A DNA stretch of 64,000 nt from Bacillus sp. es.034 (GCF_002563655.1 NZ_PDIY01000001.1:1359501-1423500), one strand, 5' to 3'; shown: positions 37,850 to 47,977, counted from the stretch's first letter. Numbers and translations: made by a program. The notes: generated from the sequence alone by a model not told the origin.

Positions 37850-37921
37850 TCCAAACACATGGACGTTGCCATGCTCAAGGACGAGCGTATAGCTAAATGA
37901 AATGTGGAGAGTGAATCGATC

Positions 37922-40417
37922 GTGCAAATCAACCCTGAACTGAAAGTCTCTTCCCATATCCCCTCTGATCACAGAACAGTGTTAAAAGAAGGGGATGTTT
38001 ACCATGCGCTTGTCAAAGAAAGACTGCCCGGAAATGAAGCAGTACTTCAAATTAAAGGACAAGAAGTGAAAGTGAAATTTGAAGGGGAAGTCCCCCTGCA
38101 GAACCGAATTGCAGTTGTAGTCAATGATACGAAGGAATCCGTGATTGGCGTAAAGAGCATCCCACTACCCGCTGAACTGTTAAGAAAAGAAAAGATCGAT
38201 ACAAGCACACTTCTTCGCAACCTGCCAGCCAATGAACAGACCAAATCTGCCGTTAATCTTCTTCTACAAAAAGGAGTTCCGATCGATAAAGAAACACTTC
38301 AAGCCATAAAAGCATTTATGGATCTTCAAAATGGAACAGTCCAACAAAAGCTGGAAACCTTATCGATGATGGTAAAAAAAGATCTGAAGATGTCAGAAAT
38401 TCAATTGAAGTCAGTTCACGAAGCGATGCACAGCAAGTCATTTGCTCAATCTCTTCAGTCCTTATTGAAAGACATCGACCCCGAGTTTGGTAAAGATCCT
38501 GCAAACCACCGAAGAACGGCAGAAGTGAAAAATCAAGCCCCCATCAGTGAAGCAAAATCCCAGCTTTTAAAAAAAGCAGCCTTTCAAAGAGTTCAGGAAG
38601 CCATTCTCCTGATAGAAAAAAATGTAAAGCATCAACCGGAAAAAGTACAAGCCCTACAAGCAATTAAAGCTGAATTAACTGAGACTGGTAAAGTCGAAGC
38701 TGCTGTACAAAAGATAAGGGATGCATTCCCCTCAGAAGTCAGACAAGTGCCGGGAGTGACGAGCAAGCTCAGCGACGCGGTCAAGCTTGTACAATCGATA
38801 AGAGTCATCGAGTCTACCCCAGGGCTTTCAGGTTCTGAAGGGGAGGTTCCAGAACCTTCTTCTAAACCTGCCCTTGAAACCATGCCGCCCAAAACGACAG
38901 TTGGGGTTCAATCACCTGATATCGAGAAACTTGGCCAGGTTTTATTGGAAGGCCAGACAAAGAATGAGATGAAAACGCAGTCTGTCTTATTAGACGCTGT
39001 AAGTAAAGCCGTTACATCAGTGAAAAAGGAAGCTGACTTTAGGCAGGTGCTGAAACAGATTTCAAGCCTATCGAGCGGAGAAGTGAGCTTAAGTCCTGAA
39101 CATAAAAGAGTACTGGATGCATCTCTGAGCCATGCAGAAACACTCGAGGAGAGCGGGAAAGAGTTGAAAGCAAGGCAGGAGTTGCTACATTCTTTAACCC
39201 GGATTCATCAAGAAACCATGTCGAAAAATGAATCCAAGCCATCTGCCTCCTTTATCGGGGATACGTATCACATACAGGAAGAACTGCTTTCTTCGCTTCC
39301 GGTACAATCCAAAAACCTGATGGTGGAGCGCATATCAAAAAAGCTTTCCCAAGTCGCAATCGACTTTAAACATGTAAAGAACGACTTAACAAAAGGTTTG
39401 CATATGGTGGAACAACTTATCCAGCAGCACAAAAGCCGTGCTGTCGTTTCAGCCAAACCTTTATTGGAAGCCACCATCAAAAAGCTGGATCAGGCCATTC
39501 TCCGCAGTGACGTTATGCTTTATGCTGATATGAAAACGGAGAAAAAGCTTTTAACGGCAAGTACCCAGTTGGCTGAAGCCAAGAAATTATTAGCGAAAGG
39601 TGCCTATGCCGAAGCGAATAAAATCGTGTCTTCCATTAAATCAGATGTAGATAAACTGATTTTCAAGCCGTCGGATGTCCGGGTGAAACATTATGTTTCA
39701 GAAGAAATGAACAAGCTCGAACAGCTTCCTATGATCAAAAGGGGGGCACAGCAGATCGAGCATGCCATGCAAGCTTTAAAACAGGAGCCGACAGCCAGAA
39801 ATTCATTTGAATATATGCGTACATTAGGTATAACGCATGATGCTGACCATGCCCACCATTTAGTGAGTCCCGATAAAACCAGGGAACCACTCCCTACCTC
39901 CTTGAAGGATATGTTGATGAAGCTTTCACATCATGAAGATGGTCAGACGGCTTCAAAGGCGGAGGGTCTTCTGTCCAATGTGACCGGTCAGCAGCTATTG
40001 AGTAAGAATGATTCAAACGGGCTGCAAAACCTAATGTTCACACTCCCTTTACTGCTTCAAGACAAACTTGAGAATATCAAAGTCTTTGTCAACTCGAAAA
40101 ATGATCAGCAAAAAATCGATTGGGAAAATTGCAGTCTATACTTTTTATTCGAAACGAAGAAGCTGGGGGAAGTGGGCATCGCCCTTACATCTTCAGACCG
40201 AACTCTTTCCATCAAGGTCAAGAACGATATGGAAGGCTTTAAGGAGAGAATGGAGCCCATCTCTCTTTTGGCAAAAGAACGGCTGGAGAAGATTGGTTAT
40301 ATAATAGGTAAAATCCAATTTACTCCTCTCCATAAAAAAGAACATGCTCTAAGCGAATCTTTATCTGAACGAAAGCAACCCGCAATTACGGAGAAAGGAT
40401 ACGATTTTTCCATATGA
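37922..40417 (+). CDS. FliK/YlqG-like flagellar protein
   Basis: About 831 residues from GTG 37922 (GGAGAGTGAA upstream); GTG 37904 has no ribosome site. A long helical, charged and repetitive middle (about 90-690) leads to a globular C-terminal domain (about 700-815) with KLGEVGIALTSSDRTLSIKV, resembling the Flg_hook domain of hook-length proteins and of B. subtilis YlqG. It is paired, with a 4-bp overlap, to a YlqH-like gene, as ylqG-ylqH are in B. subtilis, but here they have moved into the flgM-flgN gap. It could act in substrate choice by the flagellar export gate; inference only. Confidence 0.7.
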   Translation: MQINPELKVSSHIPSDHRTVLKEGDVYHALVKERLPGNEAVLQIKGQEVKVKFEGEVPLQNRIAVVVNDTKESVIGVKSIPLPAELLRKEKIDTSTLLRNLPANEQTKSAVNLLLQKGVPIDKETLQAIKAFMDLQNGTVQQKLETLSMMVKKDLKMSEIQLKSVHEAMHSKSFAQSLQSLLKDIDPEFGKDPANHRRTAEVKNQAPISEAKSQLLKKAAFQRVQEAILLIEKNVKHQPEKVQALQAIKAELTETGKVEAAVQKIRDAFPSEVRQVPGVTSKLSDAVKLVQSIRVIESTPGLSGSEGEVPEPSSKPALETMPPKTTVGVQSPDIEKLGQVLLEGQTKNEMKTQSVLLDAVSKAVTSVKKEADFRQVLKQISSLSSGEVSLSPEHKRVLDASLSHAETLEESGKELKARQELLHSLTRIHQETMSKNESKPSASFIGDTYHIQEELLSSLPVQSKNLMVERISKKLSQVAIDFKHVKNDLTKGLHMVEQLIQQHKSRAVVSAKPLLEATIKKLDQAILRSDVMLYADMKTEKKLLTASTQLAEAKKLLAKGAYAEANKIVSSIKSDVDKLIFKPSDVRVKHYVSEEMNKLEQLPMIKRGAQQIEHAMQALKQEPTARNSFEYMRTLGITHDADHAHHLVSPDKTREPLPTSLKDMLMKLSHHEDGQTASKAEGLLSNVTGQQLLSKNDSNGLQNLMFTLPLLLQDKLENIKVFVNSKNDQQKIDWENCSLYFLFETKKLGEVGIALTSSDRTLSIKVKNDMEGFKERMEPISLLAKERLEKIGYIIGKIQFTPLHKKEHALSESLSERKQPAITEKGYDFSI

Positions 40418-40707
40418 TGTCTTATTATAATCAAATCAAACGCCGGCAACTCAATGGTCCATCTGCAGCCGTCATTCGCTATGACGAGTCTGAAAAAGGC
40501 GGGCCATCCGTTGTGGCACAAGGGACCGGTCTATTGGCGACGCAAATCATCGAACTTGCCAAACAGCATAATATTCAAATGCAGGAAGACGAAGGTCTGG
40601 TGCAAAACTTACTGGATATTGATTTAGGAGACAATGTCCCTCCACAGCTGTACTCGGTCATTGCTGAAATTCTACTTTTAATTGAAGAAATGGAAATTAA
40701 AAACTAA
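40414..40707 (+). CDS. FlhB C-terminal-like export switch protein (YlqH)
   Basis: 97 residues, overlapping the FliK-like stop by 4 bp. It matches only the cytoplasmic tail of FlhB: AAVIRYDESEKGGPSVVAQGTG, then a LAKQHNIQMQEDE helix and IAEILLLIEEMEI. The N-terminal membrane domain and the NPTH cleavage motif are missing, as in YlqH. It may bind export substrates in trans. The stop overlaps the -35 of a SigD promoter. Confidence 0.82.
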   Translation: MMSYYNQIKRRQLNGPSAAVIRYDESEKGGPSVVAQGTGLLATQIIELAKQHNIQMQEDEGLVQNLLDIDLGDNVPPQLYSVIAEILLLIEEMEIKN

Positions 40708-40731
40708 AAGTATGTCGGTTCCTGCCGATAT
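40705..40731 (+). promoter_or_regulatory. SigD promoter of the FliS-like/flagellin unit
   Basis: TAAA-N15-GCCGATAT, exact consensus, 21 bp before the FliS-like start. TAAA includes the stop codon of the YlqH-like gene. Confidence 0.92.
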
Positions 40732-40751
40732 TTACTGTGGGGGGTCATACG

Positions 40752-41183
40752 GTGGATTTTATAACGAAAGAAATCATTTATCAAAAGTCATCACAAGAGA
40801 TCACGGCACTTTTATATGAAGTTCTGATCGATACGACACATGAAGCAATCAAGGATATTCAGGGAAAACAATACATAGACGCAAACCTGAAATTGAAAAA
40901 AGCAAGTGACCTTCTCGAACGACTCGGAGTGGGATTAAATTACGAAGCAGGCATCATGGCAGATCAGTTGGATGCCCTTTATAACTATATGGCGGACCTT
41001 GTGATCAAAGCTAATATACATAAAGAGATCGCTTTACTCGAGGAAGTCGTCTCCATCACGGAAGAATTAGCAACAGCATGGCGGACGTCCATGAAAAATA
41101 AATCGCAGCAATCCAATAGACAGCTACTAAAAAAAGCGAGTGCCTATGAAAAAAACGTCATGGTATATGAGAACAACCTATGA
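40752..41183 (+). CDS. Divergent FliS-family flagellin chaperone
   Basis: 143 residues from GTG 40752, six to seven bases after GGGGG. It is a four-helix protein with FliS-like blocks (ITALLYEVLIDTTHEAI, IMADQLDALYNYMADLVIKANI, EEVVSITEELATAWRT) but lacks the canonical PGELTLMLYNGCLKF start seen in the true FliS at 53894. It lies 25 bp before the 609-residue flagellin, so it is probably that flagellin's own chaperone. Confidence 0.78.
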   Translation: MDFITKEIIYQKSSQEITALLYEVLIDTTHEAIKDIQGKQYIDANLKLKKASDLLERLGVGLNYEAGIMADQLDALYNYMADLVIKANIHKEIALLEEVVSITEELATAWRTSMKNKSQQSNRQLLKKASAYEKNVMVYENNL

Positions 41184-41207
41184 AACCAGGAAACGGGGAA
41201 CTGAATA

Positions 41208-43037
41208 ATGAAAATCAATCATAATATCCAAGCATTGAATGCCTATCGCAATCTTGCTCAAAATATGAACAATACATCGAAAAGCTTAGAGAAATTATCT
41301 TCAGGAATGCGCATCAACCGAGCGGCAGACGACGCAGCCGGACTCGCCATCTCTGAGAAAATGCGTTCCCAGATCCGCGGACTGGACATGGCGGAACGAA
41401 ATACGTTAGATGCCATTTCACTTATCCAAACAGGAGAAGGGGCGCTTAACCAGACTCATGAAATCCTGCAGCGAATGAGAGAGCTTTCCATCCAGGCAGC
41501 AAATGGGACCCTTGAAGAGCAAGACCGCACGGCTGTTCAAAATGAAATTGATCAACTTACTTTTGAAATTGACCGTATTGCTGATACGACTCAGTTTAAT
41601 CAGAAGAAGTTGTTGAGTGGGTCTGAGAAGGGGAATGCTTTTGCTTATATTAATTCTGATCAAGTGAATTATGCTGGAAACGGGACTTGGAACGGGGTTG
41701 TGACGGCTCTGCCTAGTGAGCCGGCTAGTGTTGAGCTTCAGTTTTCTGAAAATATTGGTGGATTACTAGATTCTACTACTCCCTCTCAAATTGAAGGTAA
41801 GACGTTTATCATTAATAATAAAAAATATGAAGTAGTAACAAGCGGAGCACCTTCAGCTATCACATCAAACGGAAATATTGCAGTCAAAGTAAACTGGGCA
41901 GCCCCAAATAATGATGCTGCTAAAGTAACCAATGTAAATAATCTGATGAACAGCATCAAGACAGCTGTTGAACTAAATGACTCTACGTTTAAAGATCCAA
42001 TTAGCGGTTCTATTAATTCAAACATTACCAATGCTGTCGATTCAACTGGAGGAGTTGAAGGTACGCCTTTCACAGGCACATTGACTCTTGCTTCATCTCA
42101 GAATATGTCGGTTGCAGATGGACAAAAAATCACAATGAATTTCTCAGGGTTCAATGCCATAAAGGCTGTTTCTCCAGAGACAGGTGTTACTGTTACCAAC
42201 CTAGTCGGAAAAGACACATCAAGCTCGTCCAATTCAACTCAACTAACATTTGGCGGTGTACCAGCTGCGAATGACGCTGTTCCATATGCAGGGGACGAAC
42301 TGAAAGTGGACGGATTAACTATCCGATTCTCTAATCAGCCGCAGCCAGCGTACGTTGACGGTAACATTGCAATAATCGATGTGAAAGATAAGAATCTATT
42401 TGAAGTAGTCGATAGCATTCAAAATGTGCTAACAAAAGCACAAAGCATTGTTGATGGATCAGTAAAAGCATTGAATAGTGTGGATTCCATTGCCAATACC
42501 TTAATCCTTTCAACAAACAAGACCGATGATGGCTTAACGAATGGCTTAGACATTCAATTGAAAGACATGAATTTCGAAGCAAACAAGAATAAAGATCTTG
42601 ATTTAGACATGCAGATCGGTGCGAACTCTTCAGAGGTTCTTAAGTTGTCTTTAGGAGTGATGGATGCTGCCAAGCTTGGTCTGGCAAGATCTGCTGATGG
42701 AGCTTATCTTGGTACGGGCATTAACGCAGAAAAAGGAATCGACGTTTCCACCACGGAGGCGGCGAGATCAGCTATCACGCGTATCGACGAAGCCATCCGC
42801 ATGGTGTCGGAAGAACGCAGTAAGCTTGGAGCGATCCAAAATCGCCTCGAACACACAACGGTTAACCTTCAAACAGCGAATGAAAACCTGACTTCAGCAG
42901 AATCTCGCATCAGGGATACTGATATGGCGAAGGAAATGACAGCCTTCACGAAGAATAATATCCTGAACCAGGCAGGACAAGCGATGCTTGCTCAAGCCAA
43001 TCAGCTGCCACAGGGAATTTTGCAGCTGCTTAAATAA
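41208..43037 (+). CDS. Large flagellin with 350-residue variable domain
   Basis: 609 residues. Conserved N-terminal D0/D1 (about 1-140, [13 protein letters not shown]...[22 protein letters not shown]) and C-terminal D1/D0 (about 510-609, ending GILQLLK) flank a long Ser/Thr/Asn-rich exposed domain (about 145-500) absent from the other two flagellins. Local GC and codons in that domain look more AT-rich than neighbouring genes. Its leader has only a weak GGGGAA ribosome site and no CsrA hairpin, unlike the hag genes. It is exported via the flagellum; a minor or conditional filament protein is likely. Confidence 0.9.
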   Translation: MKINHNIQALNAYRNLAQNMNNTSKSLEKLSSGMRINRAADDAAGLAISEKMRSQIRGLDMAERNTLDAISLIQTGEGALNQTHEILQRMRELSIQAANGTLEEQDRTAVQNEIDQLTFEIDRIADTTQFNQKKLLSGSEKGNAFAYINSDQVNYAGNGTWNGVVTALPSEPASVELQFSENIGGLLDSTTPSQIEGKTFIINNKKYEVVTSGAPSAITSNGNIAVKVNWAAPNNDAAKVTNVNNLMNSIKTAVELNDSTFKDPISGSINSNITNAVDSTGGVEGTPFTGTLTLASSQNMSVADGQKITMNFSGFNAIKAVSPETGVTVTNLVGKDTSSSSNSTQLTFGGVPAANDAVPYAGDELKVDGLTIRFSNQPQPAYVDGNIAIIDVKDKNLFEVVDSIQNVLTKAQSIVDGSVKALNSVDSIANTLILSTNKTDDGLTNGLDIQLKDMNFEANKNKDLDLDMQIGANSSEVLKLSLGVMDAAKLGLARSADGAYLGTGINAEKGIDVSTTEAARSAITRIDEAIRMVSEERSKLGAIQNRLEHTTVNLQTANENLTSAESRIRDTDMAKEMTAFTKNNILNQAGQAMLAQANQLPQGILQLLK

Positions 43038-43044
43038 TTCAATT

Positions 43045-43080
43045 CGGGGAGCGGGTCAAACATTGGCTCGTCCCTTTTTT
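43045..43080 (+). terminator. Terminator after the large flagellin
   Basis: GGGGAGC...GGCTCGTCCC stem with imperfect pairing, followed by six T. It closes the SigD-FliS-flagellin unit. Confidence 0.75.
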
Positions 43081-43137
43081 ATTCTCGGGAATTCCTCTAT
43101 GATAAGAGTAATGAATAACCCAATTGAGGTGTAAAGC

Positions 43138-43575
43138 ATGGACGTACAAAAGGTCGGGAAGATCGGTCTGAATCAAATAGAGAAGAAAAACCAGGTGGCA
43201 ACAGAATCCATCTCTTTTTCGGAAGTAATGGGAAAGAAACGGGAAAATCTTCTCTATGAAAAATTCACAAAAATGGCGAAAGAGATCGAGGATCAGGGGA
43301 AAGTATTATCCGAGTCCAGAACAGTAGAAGACTTGAAGAGATATAAGAAGATGGTGAAATCATTTTTAGAAGAAGCCGTTCAAAATGGACTGCAGCTGGA
43401 AAACCAGAGGGGATTCAATCGACGCGGACGGACAAAGGTATATAAAATTGTCAAAGAAGTCGACGCCAAACTCATGCAATTGACCAATGAAGTGCTGAAA
43501 AAGGAAGAAAAAGGGCTCAATATCCTGAATCTTGTCGGTGAAGTGCAGGGACTATTAATCAATATTTATACTTAA
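43138..43575 (+). CDS. YaaR-family (DUF327) protein
   Basis: 145 residues after GAGGTG. The pattern SFSEVMGKKRE...YKKMVKSFLEEAVQNG and the final GLLINIYT are characteristic of YaaR. Function unknown; family members are soluble and helical. The end overlaps the -35 of the SigD promoter before flgN. Confidence 0.85.
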   Translation: MDVQKVGKIGLNQIEKKNQVATESISFSEVMGKKRENLLYEKFTKMAKEIEDQGKVLSESRTVEDLKRYKKMVKSFLEEAVQNGLQLENQRGFNRRGRTKVYKIVKEVDAKLMQLTNEVLKKEEKGLNILNLVGEVQGLLINIYT

Positions 43576-43598
43576 AGATTTCATCCACCAGCCGATAT
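43573..43598 (+). promoter_or_regulatory. SigD promoter of flgN
   Basis: TAAA-N14-GCCGATAT (or TTAA-N15), 35 bp before flgN. It re-starts flagellar transcription after the flagellin terminator. Confidence 0.8.
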
Positions 43599-43632
43599 AA
43601 GGAAGAGAACACAGAGGGAAGAAGGGTCAATG

Positions 43633-44124
43633 ATGTCGAGTGAAACACAACTTCTTGAGTTGTTAAAAAAGATCATCAAACTTCAAAAGAGTCTTCATCA
43701 GCTCGCCATAAAGAAAACAGAGATGCTGAAGAGTAATGACATAGACGGCCTCGGTCAATTGATAAAAGATGAACTAAGTCATATCAAGGCGCTGGAAGCC
43801 TTACATAAAACAAGAGAGCAGCTACAAGCGGCCATCGGCAGGGAATATGATTGTCCCTTTAAAATCAATACGATGTCAGATCTTTTACGGGTAAACGGCA
43901 TCGTCCATAAAGAATCGTTTGAAGAATTCAAGAACGAACTCGTCCACATTACTGAACAATTGAAAACTCGAAATATATTGAATCAGGAGCTTCTCAACCA
44001 ATCGCTCCAATTTGTGAATCTGAATCTTGATCTGTTTTTCGGACAGCAGGATTCGGGAAACTATTCACCACTTCAATCAGAGGAAGAAGAGGCGGCTCGC
44101 CCCATCTTTCACTCAAAAGCATAG
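43633..44124 (+). CDS. flgN: Flagellar chaperone FlgN
   Basis: 163 residues; ATG 43633 is better spaced from GAAGGG than the adjacent ATG 43630. All-helical with LLELLKKIIKLQKSLHQLAIKKTEML at the start. It is the YvyG-like chaperone for FlgK and FlgL, whose genes follow. Confidence 0.85.
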   Translation: MSSETQLLELLKKIIKLQKSLHQLAIKKTEMLKSNDIDGLGQLIKDELSHIKALEALHKTREQLQAAIGREYDCPFKINTMSDLLRVNGIVHKESFEEFKNELVHITEQLKTRNILNQELLNQSLQFVNLNLDLFFGQQDSGNYSPLQSEEEEAARPIFHSKA

Positions 44125-44143
44125 ATCGTGAGGAGGATTTACC

Positions 44144-45733
44144 ATGCGTTCGACCTTTATGGGGTTAGAAACGGCAAGACGCGGAATGTATACACAGCAG
44201 AGTGCGCTCCAGGTGACAGGGCATAATGTGGCAAACGCCAATACTCCCGGGTATACAAGGCAGCGAATCAATTTTGAACAAACGTCACCTTACCCATCCC
44301 CCTCCTTTAATAGACCACAGATCCCCGGTCAAGTAGGGACGGGTGTTGAAGCAGGATCTATTCAGCGGATAAGAGATTCATTCATGGACGTTCAATTCCG
44401 TGGAGAGAACAATAAGCTCGGATACTGGGAAACAAAAGCCAACTCACTCATGAAAATGGAAGAAATCATGAACGAACCGTCTGATTCAGGTCTGGCCAAG
44501 ACCATGGATATGTTCTGGCAATCCCTTCAGGACTTAGCCGTGAACCCGAAAAATTCCGGTGCGCGCTCCGTCGTTCGTCAGCGGGGACTGGCTCTGGCAG
44601 AAACCTTTAATTATCTTTCCAATTCATTAACGACGATCCGGCAAGATCTGAACAACGAAATTCAGGTAACGGAAAAAGAAGTGAATTCCCTTTTAAAACA
44701 AATCCACAACGTGAACCAGCAGATCGGTGATGTGGAACCACACGGATTACTTCCAAATGATCTATATGATGAAAGAGATCGCTTGATTGATAGTCTATCA
44801 AACCTCGTCAATATCAATGTTACCTATCAATCTTCAGGGGGGAATGCTTCAAGCATCGCAGAGGGGAAGGCAGTCATTTCACTGGTGGACAGCAATCAGT
44901 CACCGCTTGCCAATCTTGTCACTGCGAAAGGCTATCAGGAGATGAAGGTCCACTTCACTCCTCCTGGCACAGATCCCTATGTGACCGGTGTTTCTGTCGG
45001 AGAGCGAAACCTCGACCTGAAAGAATTCGATTCGGATGGCAAACTGAAAGGGCTGATTGAATCATTCGGCTCACAGGATGAAAACGGAAAGGTAACCGGT
45101 GCCTATCCGGATATGCTTTCTGAACTGGATAACCTGGCCTATACGTTTGCCGTGGAATTCAATAAAATCCACTCAGACGGCATGAGTCCGAACGAAATCA
45201 ATCATGTGAACGGGGATGGTGAAGTTGAACCCGTCAATCAAGAGATCCCATTCTTTGCCGATAAAGGATTCGGCGCACTAACAGATGACCATCGTGCAGG
45301 ATTTGCCAGCCGCCTCGACCTTTCCGATGACATCAAAGCAAGCCTTGATAATATCGCGAATGCCGACGGAACAAACCCTGATGCAGCAGAGACGGGTGAT
45401 TCCAGTGTCCTTCTGAAGCTTGCAGATGTGATCAACCAGGACTTTGATTACGGTCAGAACTCACAAATGGCGAGTTTCCGTAACTATTATGAAGTGCTCA
45501 TCGGCGGAATGGCCGTTGATACACAAAACGCCGTCCGCTTAACGGATAATAGCGGGGTACTGCGTCAGGCAGTGGATGATCGAAGAATGTCCACAAGTGC
45601 CGTATCGCTGGATGAAGAAATGACCAACATGATTCAATTCCAGCATGCCTACAACGCTTCGGCAAGAATGATATCCCTGCAAGACGAATTACTCGATAAA
45701 ATCATCAACGGTATGGGTACCGGTGGCAGATAG
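44144..45733 (+). CDS. flgK: Hook-filament junction protein FlgK
   Basis: 529 residues after AGGAGG. N-terminal GLETARRGMYTQQSALQVTGHNVANANTPGYTRQR and C-terminal AVSLDEEMTNMIQFQHAYNASARMI are family signatures. It caps the hook and joins it to the filament. flgL follows 15 bp later. Confidence 0.95.
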   Translation: MRSTFMGLETARRGMYTQQSALQVTGHNVANANTPGYTRQRINFEQTSPYPSPSFNRPQIPGQVGTGVEAGSIQRIRDSFMDVQFRGENNKLGYWETKANSLMKMEEIMNEPSDSGLAKTMDMFWQSLQDLAVNPKNSGARSVVRQRGLALAETFNYLSNSLTTIRQDLNNEIQVTEKEVNSLLKQIHNVNQQIGDVEPHGLLPNDLYDERDRLIDSLSNLVNINVTYQSSGGNASSIAEGKAVISLVDSNQSPLANLVTAKGYQEMKVHFTPPGTDPYVTGVSVGERNLDLKEFDSDGKLKGLIESFGSQDENGKVTGAYPDMLSELDNLAYTFAVEFNKIHSDGMSPNEINHVNGDGEVEPVNQEIPFFADKGFGALTDDHRAGFASRLDLSDDIKASLDNIANADGTNPDAAETGDSSVLLKLADVINQDFDYGQNSQMASFRNYYEVLIGGMAVDTQNAVRLTDNSGVLRQAVDDRRMSTSAVSLDEEMTNMIQFQHAYNASARMISLQDELLDKIINGMGTGGR

Positions 45734-45748
45734 GATGGTGAAAGATAA

Positions 45749-46627
45749 ATGCGCGTGACACAAAGTATGCTGGCTTCCAATTCTTTGAGGCACCTCAGCA
45801 AAAGCTATGAAAGAATGGGTGACTACCAGGATCAACTGGCGACAGGGAAGAAGATTTCCCGTCCGTCACAAGATCCCGTCGTTGCCATGAAAGGGATGTA
45901 CTACCGCTCCAACTTAACGGAAAACGAACAGTATCAGCGGAACTTATCAGAAGCATATCTTTGGATGGATAACTCCGAAGCGGGACTCGAGCATGCCACG
46001 AGTGCCCTGCAGCGCGTTCGGGAGCTGGTCGTTCAAGGGAAGAATGACACGTATGATGAGCAGGACCGCCTTGCTATCTCTCAGGAAATCGAACAAATCA
46101 AACAGGATTTAGTCGAGGTCGCCAATACGAAAGTGGCCGGCCGTTATATCTTCAACGGAACGAGCGTCGATCAACCGCCTGTCGAAAAGGGAGATCCCCC
46201 AACCGTTTCAATCAATACAGAAGACTATATGGTGGAAGTGTCTGCCGGTTTGAAAATCAAGACGAATATTGATTCTGAGCAGGTATTCAGCCAGGAACTA
46301 TTCACAGGATTAGAAAACATTAAGACAGGCTTCGGAGAAAACTACAACGCCGACGAAATGGATAACCTTCTAAAAGACCTGGATGAGAGAATTAATACCC
46401 TTCAAGCGGAGCGTTCCGAAATGGGAGCCCGTTACAACCGGTTGGAAATGATCGATAACCGTTTAGGAAAAACCGAGGTGATGGCCAACAAAATCGTTTC
46501 GGATAATGAAGACGCCGACATGGAACGGGTCATCACGGATCTGAAGAATCAGGAAAGCGTCCACCGTGCTGCACTGAGTGTAGGGGCGAGAATCATTCAG
46601 ACGACATTGATGGACTTTTTAAGATAA
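45749..46627 (+). CDS. flgL: Hook-filament junction protein FlgL
   Basis: 292 residues. The start RVTQSMLASNSLRHL and GKKISRPSQDPVVAMKGM are typical, as is the C-terminal NQESVHRAALSVGARIIQ. It forms the second junction ring between FlgK and flagellin. Confidence 0.95.
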   Translation: MRVTQSMLASNSLRHLSKSYERMGDYQDQLATGKKISRPSQDPVVAMKGMYYRSNLTENEQYQRNLSEAYLWMDNSEAGLEHATSALQRVRELVVQGKNDTYDEQDRLAISQEIEQIKQDLVEVANTKVAGRYIFNGTSVDQPPVEKGDPPTVSINTEDYMVEVSAGLKIKTNIDSEQVFSQELFTGLENIKTGFGENYNADEMDNLLKDLDERINTLQAERSEMGARYNRLEMIDNRLGKTEVMANKIVSDNEDADMERVITDLKNQESVHRAALSVGARIIQTTLMDFLR

Positions 46628-46635
46628 TAGATATA

Positions 46636-46676
46636 AAAGAAGGGACTGGACTTTTCATAGAGATCAGTCCTTTCTA
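46636..46676 (+). terminator. Hairpin between flgL and the DUF6470 gene
   Basis: AGAAGGGACTG pairs with CAGTCCTTTCT around a 13-base loop; only a short T tract, so partial termination is more likely than full. Confidence 0.5.
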
Positions 46677-46695
46677 TATAAGTGAGGTGTGAACG

Positions 46696-47244
46696 ATGCA
46701 AATTCCTCAAATCCAGATGCAATCGACCCCGGCTCAACTGGCGATTCAATCCACACCCGCCAGAATTGAAATCGAGCAGCCCCAGGCACAGATGGACCTA
46801 AGTCAGCCTGAAGCGGTCATGACCATGGAGAAAACCATGCCCCGGTTGACCATTGATCAAACCCAGGCCTGGGAAGACATGAATTTAAAAACTGCCATGA
46901 GAAGCATAGAAGAGGCGGCTGGGGCTGGATATGGAGCGTGGATGCAATACATGGCGTCGAGCTCACAGGACGGGGACGAACTGATGAGCATTGAACACGG
47001 GGGTGGGGCCATTGCCGCACAAGCCGACCGCAAAAGTCAGTCTCCCACGTATGAGTTCAACATCGGATATATCCCATCACCATTCAGTGTGAAAATCAAC
47101 TACCAGCCCGGTGATGTAAGAATCAATGTGCAGCCGCAGTCTGTCCAAAACAACACACGAGCCCAGAAACCGATCATCCATTATCAGCCCGGCAATATTA
47201 CATATAGTATGAAACAGCATAACCACCTTCAAATTGATAGTTAA
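46696..47244 (+). CDS. yviE: DUF6470 flagellar-locus protein (YviE)
   Basis: 182 residues after GAGGTGTG. It starts QIPQIQMQSTPAQLAIQSTPARI, with internal short repeats rich in Gln, Ile and Pro, and a C-terminal YQPGDVRINVQPQSV repeat. Conserved between flgL and fliW in Bacillus; function unknown. Confidence 0.9.
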   Translation: MQIPQIQMQSTPAQLAIQSTPARIEIEQPQAQMDLSQPEAVMTMEKTMPRLTIDQTQAWEDMNLKTAMRSIEEAAGAGYGAWMQYMASSSQDGDELMSIEHGGGAIAAQADRKSQSPTYEFNIGYIPSPFSVKINYQPGDVRINVQPQSVQNNTRAQKPIIHYQPGNITYSMKQHNHLQIDS

Positions 47245-47257
47245 AGGAATGTGAGCA

Positions 47258-47707
47258 ATGACAATACTGACGAAATATCATGGAAATATAGATGTGAAAG
47301 AAGAAGAGATCCTTTTATTCGAACAAGGCGTACCGGGATTCCTGGAGGAGAAACAGTTCATCTTATTACCCCTGCCCGAAAACACTCTGTTCCACATTCT
47401 GCAATCGGTGAAAACCCCCGAATTGGGATTTGTTGTGACCGATCCGTTTATCTTTTTTAAGGACTATGATTTTACTCTGGAAGATTCGACGGTTGAGTTA
47501 CTAGGGTCACCATCAGAAACCGAAATTAAAGTCCTATCCATCGTGACCGTCAAAGAACCATTACACGAGTCGACTGCCAATCTCCAGGCGCCAATCGTCA
47601 TCAACCTGGCCGGCAATAAAGCGAAGCAACTGATCCTGAATGATCCCAACTACCAAACCAGGCACATGATCTTTGCTCAACCCGAGCATGCCGGGAAGAA
47701 AGGGTGA
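47258..47707 (+). CDS. fliW: Flagellar assembly factor FliW
   Basis: 149 residues. Motifs [22 protein letters not shown] and [23 protein letters not shown]. FliW binds CsrA and free flagellin, so flagellin build-up releases CsrA to repress hag. It lies 5 bp before csrA. Confidence 0.95.
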   Translation: MTILTKYHGNIDVKEEEILLFEQGVPGFLEEKQFILLPLPENTLFHILQSVKTPELGFVVTDPFIFFKDYDFTLEDSTVELLGSPSETEIKVLSIVTVKEPLHESTANLQAPIVINLAGNKAKQLILNDPNYQTRHMIFAQPEHAGKKG

Positions 47708-47711
47708 GAGT

Positions 47712-47933
47712 ATGCTAGTCCTAACAAGAAAGACTGGAGAAGCAATACAAATCGGGGATGACATCGAAATCAGCGTAGTGTCAGTAAAAGGCGATCAAGT
47801 CAAGCTTGGCATCAATGCACCAAAGAACGTAGAAATCCATCGCAAGGAAATCTACCTTTCCATTCAACAAGAAAATGCAGAAGCCTCGAAAGGAATCGAC
47901 AACCTATTTAACCTTCTGGGAAAAAAAGAATAA
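47712..47933 (+). CDS. csrA: RNA-binding translational repressor CsrA
   Basis: 73 residues from ATG 47712 (AAAGGGTGAGAG upstream). [20 protein letters not shown] and [16 protein letters not shown] are the family hallmark, with the FliW-binding C-terminal extension. Targets are the two hag leaders immediately downstream. Confidence 0.96.
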   Translation: MLVLTRKTGEAIQIGDDIEISVVSVKGDQVKLGINAPKNVEIHRKEIYLSIQQENAEASKGIDNLFNLLGKKE

Positions 47934-47951
47934 TTTTTTGACCGAAACTAT

Positions 47952-47977
47952 TAAAGCTAGGACATATTTACCGATAT
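47952..47977 (+). promoter_or_regulatory. SigD promoter of hag
   Basis: TAAA-N15-CCGATAT in the csrA-hag gap; the transcript would begin near 47984, just before the GCAACAAG/CTTGTTGC stem-loop (47989-48028), which may stabilise it. Confidence 0.85.
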
